64,000 nt of DNA from NCBI GenBank assembly GCA_050084985.1, contig JBITNC010000001.1:198648001-198712000 (forward strand). The letters are read 5' to 3'. The stretch is from Nageia nagi (Eukaryota; Pinophyta). The notes under the pieces are model-generated. The model was not told where the DNA came from. It did no database searches and worked only from the letters and a program-made list of their open reading frames with translations. Made by a program: the position numbers and the translations under genes. Shown piece by piece: positions 36,650 through 51,699 of this stretch (position 1 is the first letter of the stretch; every line of letters starts with the position of its first letter).

Positions 36650-37430
36650 AATAATAATTACTATTTTATTGAATCCAATAGTTGTATTATATGATATTCA
36701 TATATCGTTTCTCCTATGCTTTATTTCTCTTCAATTGGTTTCTTCATACATGACCTTGTACACTCTTTTAACCAATTTTCCTCTCTTATATATGAAGGTA
36801 GAGGATCCCTTGGAATTACACTATGAAACAAGGCATGTTCTATTGGAATTACACTTCTTTCACTATTGTATAATTCAATCCATTCTTTATAACATTCCAT
36901 ATTCATATTTGTCATAGTATGTAAAATCATGATGTCATCATATATACTCATTAGTAACCATTGATTAAATTAAATCCAAAATACATGTATACATTTTTAT
37001 TATTATAAATTACTAAAATCTCAAATATTGTTAGATGTACCTATAAGAGAATATACTATCCCATTTATTTCTAAAAAGTCCCCTTCTAATTTACATGAGT
37101 CATCTTCATTACACATCCTTGGGGAAAAATTATGGATTTGAGAAATATTATAATTTGCATAAAATTTAGATTCATATACAATGTATCCCTCATCTATATA
37201 TCCTTTTGATCATGATTTTTGTTTGAAAAATGCTTTTAGTACTTTTAAAAATCTCTCATAAAACATATGTTTCTACCACTTATAACATATGCTATTTCAA
37301 TATCATCTACTAGATGGATCAACAAGTGCCATATATGTTCATAAAATAAACATACATTTATTTTTTAAATTTATAGATAATTTTAGGAATTTCTCTATGC
37401 CACCTATGTATTTCATGTACATGTATCTCC
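36650..37430 (-). pseudogene. CACTA fragment, DUF4218-like
   Basis: Minus-strand pieces HLLIHLVDDIEIAYV near 37,320 and ERFLKVLKAFFKQKS near 37,240, followed by GYIDEGYIVYESKFY, match the DUF4218 block of plant CACTA transposase proteins (ERY-K-LK--VRN pattern, then a GY--EE segment). One stop (TGA) and a frame change separate them. A further open piece at 36,951-36,721 is the linker towards DUF4216. Confidence 0.75.
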
Positions 37431-37559
37431 TTTTAAGTTAACCACCTATTTATGAAAATATAATATTGTTACATATCAAAATGTACACTAAATTTTGAAC
37501 ATAATAATAAACACATGTTATTTTTCTTTTAAAATAAGACTAATATATAAACATGATAT

Positions 37560-38458
37560 GATACCTTAGAAATATTGATAGTTGATCAACTGTATGCCTT
37601 AGATAAGAAGGTAAATTCACACATCCATTAATTGCAAGTGAAAAAATATTCTATAAATAAATTCATCAAATATTTTACACAATAGATATTAATCACTATA
37701 TTTTGAATAAAATATATATTAATATGAATTTAAATATTTCTATAGGAATTTAGTATGAGAATACCTTTAAGAAGTTGTAGTAATCATGATATTTTAATCC
37801 TATCATCTTACCATCAATAGTGAATTCTCTTCTTAAATATGATCCATACCCACTTGGTGTTTTAGTGGTTTGAACAATATTGTGTAGCATGGTCACTTCT
37901 TCTTTGGTCAATCCATGTGCAGGGATCAGATATATTATTGATCCATATAAATTATAAGTTATCCATAAGGAATACTTTGTATTGTTATCTTTTAAATCAT
38001 TTGTCACACTGGGATTATCTTATTCTTTTCTTATTGTATATCAATACAAAGAAGAAGGTGAAATTTAACAAAATAATGAAATTGAAATATTGCAAACATG
38101 CATTTTTTAAATAAATAAATATATTCATATATTTAGTTAAATTTCACCTTTGGGTAAGTCATCTTTGCAAATGATAACATCATCTAGGTTTACAATAGTC
38201 CCTTCCTCAAAGGCTCTTTCCTAATATTTTCCTACACTTTCTTGGTACATTACCCACCAATCCAAAGGAGATGTGTAGTTGGAGGTGGGGTGTAGTCAAC
38301 CTCACCATTAAAATATGATTTCAAATTTTGAAAAGAGCACTCCATTAAAAAATATTTTCTATTGCAAAGATATTCCATCTTCTACAAGTTTTTTTAATAT
38401 CTAGATGTGAGATTTTCTACACACCATGGACAAGCATGATAACCTTTTGTAGGAAGAC
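37560..38458 (-). pseudogene. CACTA tnp2 transposase, C-terminal exons
   Basis: The exon begins at 38,458 after an AG acceptor (TTGTAG) and reads LPTKGYHACPWCVENLTSRY, the Cys-rich block of Transposase_21. It continues through KMEYLCNRKYFL, a decayed stretch, then YGSYLRREFTIDGKMIGLKY and HDYYNFLKVF at 37,830-37,760. A final piece lies near 37,640 (LPSYLRHTVDQLSIF). The order and spacing fit tnp2. The catalytic protein would act in the nucleus on the element ends; this copy is dead. Confidence 0.8.
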
Positions 38459-38572
38459 CTACAATATTTTTTATTAGATAATACATTATCATCTAGTAAA
38501 ATAAAATAAAATATTTATAATATATTAACTTTTTATACATGCAAATGTAATAAAGATTTTATATATACATAC

Positions 38573-38750
38573 CTAAACAAACAATAAGTCTTGGATAGTC
38601 ATGTGTAGTCTAACAGAGGATGCCATATAATGTGAATGACCACTATTGGATAAGTCTACTTATATCAATCATACTCTAAATTTCATTTCATAATTACATC
38701 AATTCATCAATGGTTCAAGGTAGACATCCATATTTTTCACTTGATGTGGT
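38573..38750 (-). pseudogene. CACTA tnp2 transposase, middle exon
   Basis: A 178-bp exon between an AG acceptor (TGCCTAG, 38,751 side) and a GT donor (GTATGT, 38,572 side). It encodes PHQVKNMDVYLEPLMN and, after a decayed part, FTLYGILC and THDYPRLIVCL. These are the tnp2 blocks immediately downstream of those at 50.1 kb, and they join the next exon across a 114-bp intron. Confidence 0.8.
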
Positions 38751-39871
38751 CTAGGCAGGGTTCATTTTAAGAAAAAATTATAATTTTGAATTATATAAAC
38801 AAAGGCTATTCCAATTCACTTTTGATTAGTAGGTTGGCTATTCTTGTAGAAGTTCATATAGTAAAATGGCTATTCCAAAAGTTGAGAAAATAAATTATAG
38901 AAAATTCCTAAAAATAAAAATTTCCTAAATATAATATTGATAACAATTCATATCATTGCAACTATGATTCTTGTCCATATTTAATGAATATGGTGATTCA
39001 ACAAGTTAAGAAAAAATTTATAAAAAAATCAATTCTTAAAAATAAAAATCTCCTAAATATAGCATTAATAAAAATTCATATCCTAATCAAAATTGGTAAT
39101 TCATCTCTACGTTTTTAGATATATATCTAAGATATCTAAGTTAATTCATATTTTTTATAATTATAAATTTTTTAAAGTTCAATAAAATTATTTATTTATT
39201 TTTACATTACAAGTATTTATTTTTATTATTTTATTTCAAAAAAAAAAATTCATTCTAACTTGTTTATTTCAATGTTTAATTTATTCCAAATTTTATTTTA
39301 ACATTTTATTGCTTAGAAAATAAAATACATTTATTTCATTTCCTAAATTAAGTATTAACTTTGATTTTAAATTACAAAATAATTTAGCAAATAAAATAAT
39401 ATAAAATATAGATAAATCCAACAAACTTACAAATACATCTCATTCCAAATAAATTGATAACACAAAAAATTAAAAAATAAAATATGTAGATCTAAATCAT
39501 AGAAACTTACAAGTAATAAATCCTTCATGAACATTCCAATAATTTGCTTCATCTCAGCAGATATGGGTAAAGTAGTTTGATCCTAAGTTGGTTGAATCAT
39601 TATATGGAAAGGGAAAAAGTCCCTATCCACTCTTAACAACCTTATCTAGAGTGGGGATGACCTATTCCAACCAAAATTTGTTGTTGAGAGATATCAATTG
39701 ACCACATTAACTTAAAAGAGATCCTCCACTTTTAGCAATTGAAATCATATATTAACAAAGATAAGAATAGATGGCCATTAGATCATCTCCACCTTCTTGC
39801 ATGGTTGAAATATCAATTAAAATTAGATATAAAGATTTATTCTCAATTCAAATACAACATTGATGAAATTA

Positions 39872-41680
<1,809 letters not shown>

Positions 41681-41689
41681 CTAAAGGGA

Positions 41690-42555
41690 TAATTTCCTTG
41701 ATTGCACTTCTTAAGGAATTCTTGATTTTTAAATTTCAATTTGAAGAATATCTTCAAATTTTTTTTGAGCTTGGACTATGGTTCCTTGATAAAAAGGAGC
41801 TTGTAATCAAGCAATGGGATAATAGTTTTTCACATAACACAAAAATTTCAATCTCATACCTACTTGGGTCTCATTATTAAGCTTGCACCTATCCTTTTAG
41901 CATCCAAGTGTTAGAGTAGGAGTAGCCAAAGTAATTGGCTCATTGGTAATGATTGAAAGAGACACACATCTCAAACAAAAATTCATATATGCTAGACTCA
42001 TTGTTAATGTGGATATTACCAAGCACCTAAGGAGAGAAATTGAATTAAAAACTAAAGATGTATGAGCATGGATTCAATCAATACATTATGAAAACCTTCC
42101 AATACAATGTGGTATTTGTAAAAGCTTTGATCATTATGCTAAAGATTGTCTAGAAAAAAAAAAGCTAGAGATGAAGAAAAAAGAGCCTAGACAAAATCCA
42201 ATAATGTGAATAAAAATGGAGATAGTTTAGAAAGGAAATAGTTAGAAAAATAAGAAGAATTTCAGTAAACAAATGAATAAAACCCCTTCAAAAATCATAG
42301 ATAAATCCTTTAACAAAAATAACACAAGCCACATCCCCTCGACTAGTAAGAATTCATATGCAGTCCTAGGTATACTACAAGGAATTGACAAGGGAAATAT
42401 AAAAAATCATATAGAATATTCTAAGAATGAAGCAATGAATATGGATGTTAATGAAGGTATTTATGGAGAATATGGAGAAGAAGAGATCAAAAGGGTTATA
42501 AAAAAGGCCAAAAATAAAAATAGTCAAGTTACAACTATAGTCACACATCGATAAA
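41690..42555 (+). pseudogene. LINE ORF1 (DUF4283 plus zinc knuckle)
   Basis: Plus-strand pieces FELGLWFLDKKELVIKQWD, then LRREIELKTKD and VWIQSIHYENLPIQC, lead into the knuckle CGICKSFDHYAKDC at about 42,115-42,157 (C-X2-C-X4-H-X4-C, intact). This is the usual ORF1 layout of plant L1-type LINEs: an RNA-binding DUF4283 domain followed by CCHC and a basic/polar tail. The tail continues open at 42,273-42,554. Frameshifts split the DUF4283 part. Confidence 0.75.
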
Positions 42556-42734
42556 ACATAGGATTAGACATCCCATCCAAGAACATTTTGAACACCATAA
42601 AAGCACCAAACATGGGCAAAATCACTCTGAAATACCTTCCTTAGGGTAAGTAAGGAATTTCCTTATAGAATAAGATATTGCTAATGGTAAGCAACATGCT
42701 TTAGAGCAGAGTGGAGGTTAGATGGCTTCTTCAA

Positions 42735-45700
42735 GTCCTCAATGAAGACCCTATCATGGAACATAAGGGGTTGTAATGCCCCTAAAAAATAAAGGTCCTT
42801 AAAGGATCTTTGGTATGATAAGAAACCAAATATTATCTTGATCTAGGAATAAAAAGTTAAGGAAGATAGTATTACGGATACAAAAAGGAAAATGTGGAAG
42901 GATGCCAACTTTTAATGGAAGGATTCAAATGGAAACTTAGGAGGGATAGTGACTCTTTGGGATCCTAACATAATGAAACTAGATAATCATCCTTTTATGA
43001 ATTACTTTAATAGATTTATTCACACTTAAATTACTAATGTTGAACAAAATTTTGAGTTCATCATTACAAATCTATTCCCCCCAACAACTCTATGGAAAGA
43101 ATAAAAATGTTTGATCTCTTAATTGAAGACAAAATGTTATTCCTTGACATCCCTTGAATCATTATGGGTGACTTTAATACAATCCTTCATCCTCACAAAA
43201 AATCTAGGGGGGGGAGAGAAAAAGATAATGATATGGTTGAACTCAATAACTTCTTGGATACTAATAATTTAATTGATTTGGATATGACAGATGTAGAGTT
43301 TACTTGGAACAATATGCATATAGAAGAAGATCTCATTCAAACTAAGCTTGATAGATTAGTGTGCTCTTCCTCTTGACTTGATAAGTTCCTTGACTATGCA
43401 TTACTAGCCCAAACTAAAATTGATTCAAATCACATTTCCTTGTTACTGCAATCATCTCAATATGCTAAAAAGCATACCCCCTTTAGATTCAAAACTATGT
43501 GGCTTACTAACCCACAACTGGAAGAGAAAATTGATGAATGGTCGAACACAAAGATAAAGGGGATAAAAATGTTCCATCTTCAAAAGAAACTTAGTATAGT
43601 GAAAGAAAATTTGAAATTCTAGAGTAGAAAAAACTTTAAGCACATCGACAAGGAGAAGGTAGAAATTAAAAAAGAACTTGATTTGATTGAAACCACTATC
43701 TAAAAAGAAGGAAGATCCCAAGAAATTGCTACTAGAGAAAATTCCTTGAGAGACCAATATCAAGTTATCTTGAAAAGAGAAGAAATATTTTTGAAAACAA
43801 AAATCCAAAATTTCTAGAATTAAAGAGGGGGATCGAAACACAAAATTATTTAAGCTATCAACTTTAGGAAGAAGAGCCTTCAATAAAATATGCATGCTAG
43901 AAAGAGAAGATAAAAGTGTTATAGAAAATGAAGCTCAAATCAAAGACATGGCAGTCTCCTTCTATAAAAACCTCCTCACAAAATCTACTGAAGAGGATCA
44001 AAATGTTGCTAGAGAACTTGAAAACATACCCCCCCTAGTTATAGAAGAAGACAACTTTAAATTATTGGCCCCCATTTCTAAATATGAGATTACCTCAATG
44101 GTGTTCATTATAGATAAAGATAAGGTACTTGGACCTTATGATTTTTTGGCAAGATTCTTCTATCACTTTTGGGATATTATTGGGGATGACATTGTGAAAG
44201 TTATCCAAGAATTACAAAGACATAATACAATCCTAAAGAGATGGAACATCACCCTTTTTACCCTCATTCCAAAAGTTTGGGGTGTAAATAGCCTTAAGAA
44301 TTTTAGACCAATAGGCCTCTATAATACTATTTACAAAGTCATCACAAAATACTAGCAATTAGAATGGTCAATGTTCTCCTTAAAATTATATCTATTGAGT
44401 AGGATGGATTTGTAAGAGATAGAAAAATCTTCATTGGTATTATGTTGATGCATGAAACCTTATATTCCATCAAAAATTCTAAGGATATGGCCATGATTAT
44501 CAAACTTGATATGCAAAAATCTTATGATAGAGTCTCTTGGAAATTTTTGGATCAAATATTTGAAATATTTGGATTCTAAAATAAATAGAGAACATGGGTG
44601 AGCAAATTCATCTCTACTACTACTTTTTTAGTTCTTGTTAATGGTGAAGCTATTGGCTTCTTCAATTCCTCCAGAGGTCTAAGGCAAGGTGACCCTCTCC
44701 CACCTTATTCATCAATATGGTTGAGGCTCTTGGAAGATCTACAAAGAGAGCTAATCAATTCAAAATTATCAGAGCAATCAAAGCTTCTCATAATTACTCT
44801 CCTATTACCCATCATCACTTTGTTAATGATACCATTTTAATTAAAAAATCAAGTATTGGATAAGCCTAGGTCATGAAGTCCATTTTGGACAAATAGAAAC
44901 TTACTTTTGACTAGAAAACTAATTATGATAAAACCAATATATACTTCTTAAATACCCCATAGAGAAGTGCAACAATATCCCCAATTTTTCAATGCTAAAT
45001 AGGTATTCTTCTAACTACTGATCTTGGAATGCCATTATTTGAAGGCCATGTTCAAAGGAGCTTCTGGAATAAGGTGTTGGATAGACTAAATAATAAAATG
45101 GCAAGGTGGAAAGGTGATTTATTGAGCATGGCTAGGAAAATATGTACAAAAGCTCTCTTTAAAGTATTCCTATTTACATGAAAAGCATATTTAAAATCCC
45201 TGCACTAGTTGCTAAAAATATCAGTCAAATATGTAAAAGATTCATTTGGACTAGTACTGAAGATAAGAAAATGATGCCTTTGGTGTCCTGGCAGATGGTT
45301 TGCAAGAAAAAGAGTGAAGGGTTTCTAGGGATCAAACAAATCAAACTATTCAACCAAGAAATATAGATGAAATTAGATTGGAACTTATATCAAAATGAAG
45401 GGATAGAGTGGATTAAAATATGTAAAAAATATATATATATTAAAGGGATTAATAATTTACTTAGCCTTAGAACCCCCCTAAAGAATCCTCCTTATAAAAT
45501 GGTTTGCTAGAGATGAGAGATCCCATTACAATAAAAGCCAGTTGGGATGTCAATAATGGTTGAAAAACACTATTTTGGGATGACATATGGATTGGCCCTA
45601 CCTCTTTGGCTGATAAACCTAAATGGACTCCTCTAATGTTATGTACTAAGACCAAACTTTATATTAGAATAACTAATTACATCTCCTAGAATAATGAGGC

Positions 45701-46330
45701 TACCTAATGGTCCATCCTTGTGCCTAACAATCCCATGCTAGCAGAATTGAGAGAGTAGCTTCTTTAAAAATTAGATAGAAATTCACTCTACCCCACTCAA
45801 AACTTAGATTACCTAAATTAGATTTATGAAAAAGGGAAAACAATGGAGTATTCAATAAAGATTGGCTATAATTTTCTTAATCAAAATTGTAGAGATCCCA
45901 AAAAGAGATTATGGGTCAATGTATGGATAAAATGCCTAATCCCAAAAATAGCTAGCTTCCTAGGGGCAACTATGCTAGGTAAGATCCATACTAATGAAGT
46001 ACTAAAAAAAATGGGGATGATTTTCCCAAGAAAATATGTTCTATGTAAAAACTCAAAAGAAACTTTAGAACATATCTTCCTCCACTATGGTTACACCAAG
46101 GAACTATAGGAAATAGTCAACTCTAATATCCAACATCATTGGGAGATCCCATACTCATTAGCAGAGGCCATTGAGAAATGGAGATTAGAAAGTAAAAATA
46201 AGAAATCAAAGTTAATTTGGGCAGTGATCTCTCCCCATGTTTGCTAGGCATCTTGGAAGGAATGAAATGATAGGCTATTTAAATAATGTAGTTAAAACTC
46301 CACTTGAACATGGAAATAATGTTTAATTCT
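42735..46330 (+). pseudogene. LINE ORF2: endonuclease, reverse transcriptase, zf-RVT
   Basis: The endonuclease domain starts near 42,745 (TLSWNIRGCNAP) and continues at 43,164-43,376 with MGDFNTIL and DVEFTWNN, the Mg-dependent APE-like blocks. Reverse transcriptase blocks follow: IPKVWGVNSLKNFRPIGL near 44,270, IIKLDMQKSYDRVSW near 44,495 and FFNSSRGLRQGDPLPP near 44,665. The catalytic FADD box reads FVND near 44,820, so one catalytic Asp is changed. A zinc-finger RVT block lies at 45,843-46,109 (CKNSKETLEHIFLHYGY, with its last Cys lost). The LINE lies in the large CACTA intron in the opposite orientation to that gene. Confidence 0.87.
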
Positions 46331-46732
46331 ATTACAATAGAATATTGATTACTACATCCATATAGACCCACCAAGGATGTTGATTCATACTCTCTCTGAT
46401 GCTAGCTCCTCTTAGAGCCCATCCTCACCACCTTAGCTGATGATGGGAGGAGCCCCCAAATGACTAAATGACATGGAATATTTTGATGGGAGTGGGGGTA
46501 GATGATGTGACTATTGGCACATTTCTTGTATTAATCTACCCTACTGATATTAAGTTTTTTTAGAATGTGACTAGATGGCATGGGCCAAATTGTGGAAACT
46601 ACAAACTCCAAGGTGAGAGTCTGAAAGGTGTTATTATTTGATTTAATTAATATATCATCCCATCCTCACTACATATCTCATTCCAAAAAATCATCTCCTT
46701 TTCCTTTGCATGCAAGCTCATTCTTCACAACC

Positions 46733-48405
46733 ATGGGTAAAAGCTACATAGTTGAACCAGGTAACCATAGAGAGGTTCAAGGGGATCATGAAGTATGGGA
46801 CATTATAAGCAAAGATAGAGTGCAGAGATACCTAATGAATTACCAAGGCATGACTCTACTCTTGAAGATCTGGTAGTTAACATCTATGAAAATAGATAGG
46901 TTGTGATCAGAGTGATGAGAGTCAACCTATCCATGGAATCCATTATTGAAGATAATTCCTTAAGTCTTGATGGGATAATGTTCAAGTGAAATTTTAAAGT
47001 AAAGTATAAATAAATTCAAGCATTTTATTCCCCTAGAGAACCTATCATTAAGAGAAGGACCAATATTGATCAAGAATGTCTCCCGACGCCTTGGAACAAT
47101 ATAGCAAAATTTGTAATCAAGTACTTTATGCTAGATGGGATGTACATAATTTTGTTTGATCCTAATATTATTTTACTTTATCATTTCTAAAACAAGGGAG
47201 AATTTTGTATCTACGTTCCATTTTTTCTAGTAGCATCAATAAGGGTTTCTATTCAACAAGTCAAAAATAAGGAAGAACTTTAATTGAGACATCTAGGTCT
47301 CATTATTTTTCTATATAGGAAATACCTAATGGAAATACCCAAAAAAAAGATTAATTTTATCCAAGCTATAGAGGGATGGATTTTGAGCAAGGAAACCTCT
47401 ATAAAATTCAATAAGGGAAAGAAGAAGAATACCAGGAAATACCCCCTGATCACCCCAAACCCAACCAAAAAGAGGAAGGAAGAGATGGAGAAACCAAAAA
47501 AATAGAAGGGGAAAATGGACAAGAAAGATAGTTCCTCTAGCAAACCTAAGGGAGAGCAAAAGGAAAAAGTGGCATAAATCCCTCAAAGTAGCTATATAAT
47601 GAACACCAAATCCCATAAATCTAAGGGTAAGAAGGAGAATATAGGTATGGAAGGGTTTAAATTTGTTGATGTCTAGTATGAAAGCCACTTGAAATAACCT
47701 TCCCATGCACCAGCTAAAGATACAAGGAATATCTAGCCCCCCTCTCCTATGAAAGGGACCAAGACCAAGGGTTCAACCTTAAGAAATTTGGAGAATTTGA
47801 TAGAATCTCCCTAGCAAGCCACCCAGACTACACCAAAACCTAATTCCTAGATCCCTAAAGATAATCAAGAAAAGGAACCTATGAAATATCAAGAAATGCC
47901 TATGGATGAAGAAGAGAAAGTCAAAGAATTTATAGCAAAGAATCTTGATCACTTAAATCCACCTATTATAGATGTTGTAGAGGTTAGTCAAACTAAAAAA
48001 GAAGAAATGACTCCTACACTCATAGGTAGTACATAATCAAACCAACTTAAGGTTGTTTTCCCACATATACTAGCCTATAATCAAGAGCAACCTAAACCTA
48101 GAAAGACTACATGAGAACCTTAGTCTAAAAAGGAAGAATTTCTTGCTAAAAAGAAATTATGGGAAGAAATTCAAAGATCAAAAATAAAGGAGAAAATCCC
48201 CAAGCCTCTCAACATCAAACCCTTATCTTGGATACCTACAGATCAACCCATCCCTAATGCTAATTCCTCTATTTTGTATTTTAGGATGCAAACCAGAGCT
48301 GAAGCTAGGAAGAAACATAAGAAAGCCACCCCCCCCCCCCCAAAAAAAAAAGAAAAAAGTTCCAATAGCTCTAGTTTCTTTTTTTGTGATCATATGTAAA
48401 TTGTA
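46733..48405 (+). pseudogene. lysine-rich transposon-like reading frame, unrecognised
   Basis: A long plus-strand coding trace starts at ATG 46,733 (MGKSYIVEPGNHREVQGD) and continues with DRVQRYLMNYQG. After a frame change it reads EDLVVNIYENR, then CLPTPWNNIAKFVIKYFMLD near 47,085. It becomes strongly Lys/Pro/Ser-rich from 47,340 (KKKINF, KKRKEEMEKPKK) to the end near 48,405. Most stops are TAG or TAA in otherwise open sequence. The N-terminal part resembles the putative plant transposon proteins found with gypsy-like elements, but I cannot name the family. It follows the LINE by 400 bp; whether it belongs to it is unclear. Confidence 0.45.
48329..48351. repeat. C13-A10 homopolymer junction
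   Basis: Thirteen C followed by ten A within the lysine-rich frame. It could be a slippage hot spot or an assembly risk. Confidence 0.9.
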
Positions 48406-48409
48406 ATAT

Positions 48410-50110
48410 GGTAAGTAGTTCAACATGTATTTTGGCCAATTCTTGGTCACATTTTTTATGATGCTTTAATATCTTTTTGGCTTCCACCAAGTATAACTAA
48501 GTAGAAATTTTTTGTTGTAGAGACCATTTTTGTGACCAATTTTTGGTCCTAGTCTAAAACTTGTGTTTTGATAATATAATTTAACTTTATTATCAATTCA
48601 TGTGAATTAGTTCTTAGTTTTGTAATTAGTATTTTTTTATACTAACAATCTTATATAGGTATGATGGATATTCAAGTTTTGGATTAATGTTTTTATAATA
48701 AGATTTTTTTATATAATTTTGATATTATCATCATTCTAAAAAACTTAATTACTTTAATTACAATTTTAAGTTGTCATATCTAAAGGGGTTAACTATCAGG
48801 ATATATACCCTAAAAATTTAGCCACTCATTAAATCCTTTAAAAAACCTCTTTTAAGATGTATATGGGTTATATAGTTTATCGAGCAATAAATGGTAGCTT
48901 ATGATGGTCTAACTTTGTTATTTTATAATTGTATAATATGTATCTTAGACATAATAATTTATGATATCAATCATTCTTTTTGAAATCATTACTTATTTAT
49001 TTTGGTATTTTTTGATTATTTCATCAAAGAAAATAAGTGTTAAGTTTTGTTGTAATCCTTTATGAGATGGAGGAAGAGAGGACGTTGATGTTAAATTGGG
49101 ATATATAATGCATCAATAATATATGAAGAATATATTTGATTACATTAAAATAAAAAAATAGAAGGTAATCATGAGATGCATAAGAAATACATATATAAAT
49201 GACTATTTTTATACTATAACATAATTTGTCACCTCTAGTACAACACTCATCCCCCCAACTTCAACCCCCCATCCCCTCTTTTTATATCAATAAAATCTAT
49301 TACCTAAATAATTGTCAATATACTCATAGTTCAAATGGATATTAAATATACCTTTGATAGGACTTACGTGGTATTTACCATTTCCTAACAATGATCCCCC
49401 CTTCTATGAATAATTCATAGATCAAGCTATAATTACAAATATCTTTGTAGATTTTTCCAATGTATTTGTAGAGTGGGCGAAAAAAAGAAAACAAATCTCA
49501 TCCTCTATAGCATTTAAGTCACAAAAATTACAAATTCTCTTATCCTAAGGTGTTTAAGTGTTGTCCATCCACCAACCTCACTATTTAGTTTGTAAGAATT
49601 ATTTTGTGATGATGTGTATGTTTGAAATTGACTATAATAATTAAATATTTATTGAAATTTTTATTTGTTGAAATGTACATTTTATAAAATAATTAAAATA
49701 TTACTCTATTCTATTATTTTAAGGGTAACTTTTAGGGTTTTCAAATTTACATAGGAATTCGAGACTCAAACTTTAGCTTTTACTAATTTCCAAATTTCAA
49801 GGAAAAAATATAAATAATATTTAGTAAATTTTGATGATTTCTATAACATAAAAAAGTATAGTTATAATATTTAGGTGATTTTTTATGATCAACAATTTTT
49901 TAGTATAATTTTTTGGCTATTTTAATTTTTACTTTCTTGGAGATGGCTATTTCAATTTCATTTTTAAAAATAATTTTATATTTTTGGCTATCTAGCTAGA
50001 GAAAAAAAATTGTAATTATAAAATTTTGGCAATTTAGAAAAGCGTTCTACTCCTAAAATTATTTTAGAAATCCTAAAAATAGCCTTTTTTAAGGAATCAA
50101 GCTTAAAAAA
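48410..50110. other. no gene recognised (intron DNA)
   Basis: A+T-rich sequence between the lysine-rich frame and the CACTA exon at 50,114. No coding similarity seen on either strand. Confidence 0.4.
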
Positions 50111-50113
50111 AAC

Positions 50114-50682
50114 CTTGGATCCAGAAACTAAGAGAGTTAACATCAAATTCTTTTTTTATAGAAATCCATCGAGGTATGTTACAATTGAATATAACAATAG
50201 GCCATAATGAATAACTAGATGATTGTATGAAAAATGGATTGACACCATCAATTGCTAAATCCAATCTGACACTCATAGGTTCATCCTCAAATTTATCGGG
50301 CCACATATTTTCTATATGTTTCATTGCTTTAGAATATTCAAAAATTTATAATACAACTTCTTCACTTCTATTTTTTTGCATGCCAATACATATATTATGT
50401 AATTAACTCACACCAAAATAATTTACAAATCCTAAGAATTATTATAAGGCTACCAACATTCTTCTGAAGAATATTATTCCTTATTGTTCCTGAATAGTAT
50501 CTATTTACACCACACTTTGATCGTATAGTCATTTTTTCATATGGTCCTTTATATAACGTACAATCATTAATATAGGCATGGTATGAATGATGCTCTACCC
50601 ATATATCCTTCAAAATTTGTGTTCCTTTATGCATGAAGGAGAGATGACATTATCTTTTGGAAGCACCTTTTATTTTAGTAAC
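50114..50682 (-). pseudogene. CACTA tnp2 transposase, exon with catalytic-domain start
   Basis: On the minus strand the exon starts at 50,682 after a TATAG acceptor. It reads LPKDNVISPSC, then INDCTLYKGPYE and SKCGVNRYYSG at 50,580-50,480. At 50,290-50,130 it reads MSVRLDLAIDGVNPF and SSSYSLWPIVIFN. These are signature blocks of the Transposase_21/tnp2 family. The last bases (CCAAG) precede a GT that opens the 11.36-kb intron. Frame changes occur near 50,600, 50,390 and 50,130. Confidence 0.85.
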
Positions 50683-50782
50683 CTATAATAACACATAAAA
50701 TAATAAAATTATTATTAAAAAAAATATCAAATGTATATATTGATAGAAATTAAAATATTAGGAAACAAAAAACATTACATAC

Positions 50783-51175
50783 TCAAGCAAAGTAGTGACT
50801 CTTTTATCTAACCATCCATAACTATCTTTTAAATTCATAAAAGTAGGTTCATCGGTAACTTGGATAAATGTGCTCCTTCATATAAAAGAGTTTTGGAAGC
50901 ACTATACATACTATCATTTTCATAATCACCATATATTACATTATTATGTGTATGAGAAGTATCATTCATGTCTACATCATCATATGTATTTGGATAGAGT
51001 GACGAAAGTAAATCATTCATTACACTTTGTTCCTTATGATCATTATTCTCTCTTTCATTGTTATCAGGAATTGTTCATATGCATCAATAATTAATACATC
51101 ATGTAGTTGCTCCCTTTTTCTCCTACTTTTTTTTATATGGAATGGTGTATAAGACATTCTTGCATATTCATGTGC
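50783..51175 (-). pseudogene. CACTA tnp2 transposase, N-terminal exon
   Basis: On the minus strand, ARMSYTPFHIKKSRRKREQL near 51,150 is followed by an acidic linker (MNDLLSSLYPNTYDDVDMND) and YEGAHLSKL. Next come MNLKDSYGWLDKRVTTLLE, the standard start of the tnp2 core, and a GTATGT donor at 50,782. The intron to the next exon is 100 bp. Removing it gives the expected LLE-LLK junction, with one stop. Confidence 0.82.
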
Positions 51176-51699
51176 CTGTTAAATTAATTAATTAGCTTTT
51201 ACATACAACTTAACCATTAAACAATTAAAAAATAAACATCAATCATATTAATTTCATACATCCATACAAACATCAAATAGTAACAATATCCATAGAGATA
51301 TCAAATAGTAACAATGTCCATATTTTATAAATCCATACAAACATTAATAATATTAATTTTGTAAGCATTTTTTGGCCTTCTTCCTAGTTTAATTATTACA
51401 TTTTGTCTCTTGAATTCAAACATTCCTTACATTTTAGAGTAGGTCTTGTGTAATTTTAGTGGATCCATAACTCATCACCAAGTGAAAGATCTCTAATAGG
51501 AACTACACCTAATAACTATACATTATTTTATACATGAAATCTTCTTCATCTTTTTGAAATCCTACAAATTCATAATTCGATATATGTGGTTCCTTTGGTG
51601 TTATTTATGTATCATGCAATATTTCCATCTATTTTTGGTTGATCATCAATGTACTCAAATTTTGATCGATCTTTTGTTGAATAATAATTTCATCAAAGG

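Noticed and set aside
36642-36917. Plus-strand open frame of hydrophobic character
   Set aside because: It overlaps the CACTA DUF4218/DUF4216 region on the other strand and has no family resemblance.
43452-43895. A 147-codon minus-strand open frame
   Set aside because: It is the antisense shadow of the LINE ORF2, whose plus-strand motifs are clear.
47280-47706. Minus-strand open frames rich in Phe/Leu resembling membrane proteins
   Set aside because: They are antisense of a lysine-rich plus-strand frame: AAA/AAG codons read as TTT/CTT. No other support.
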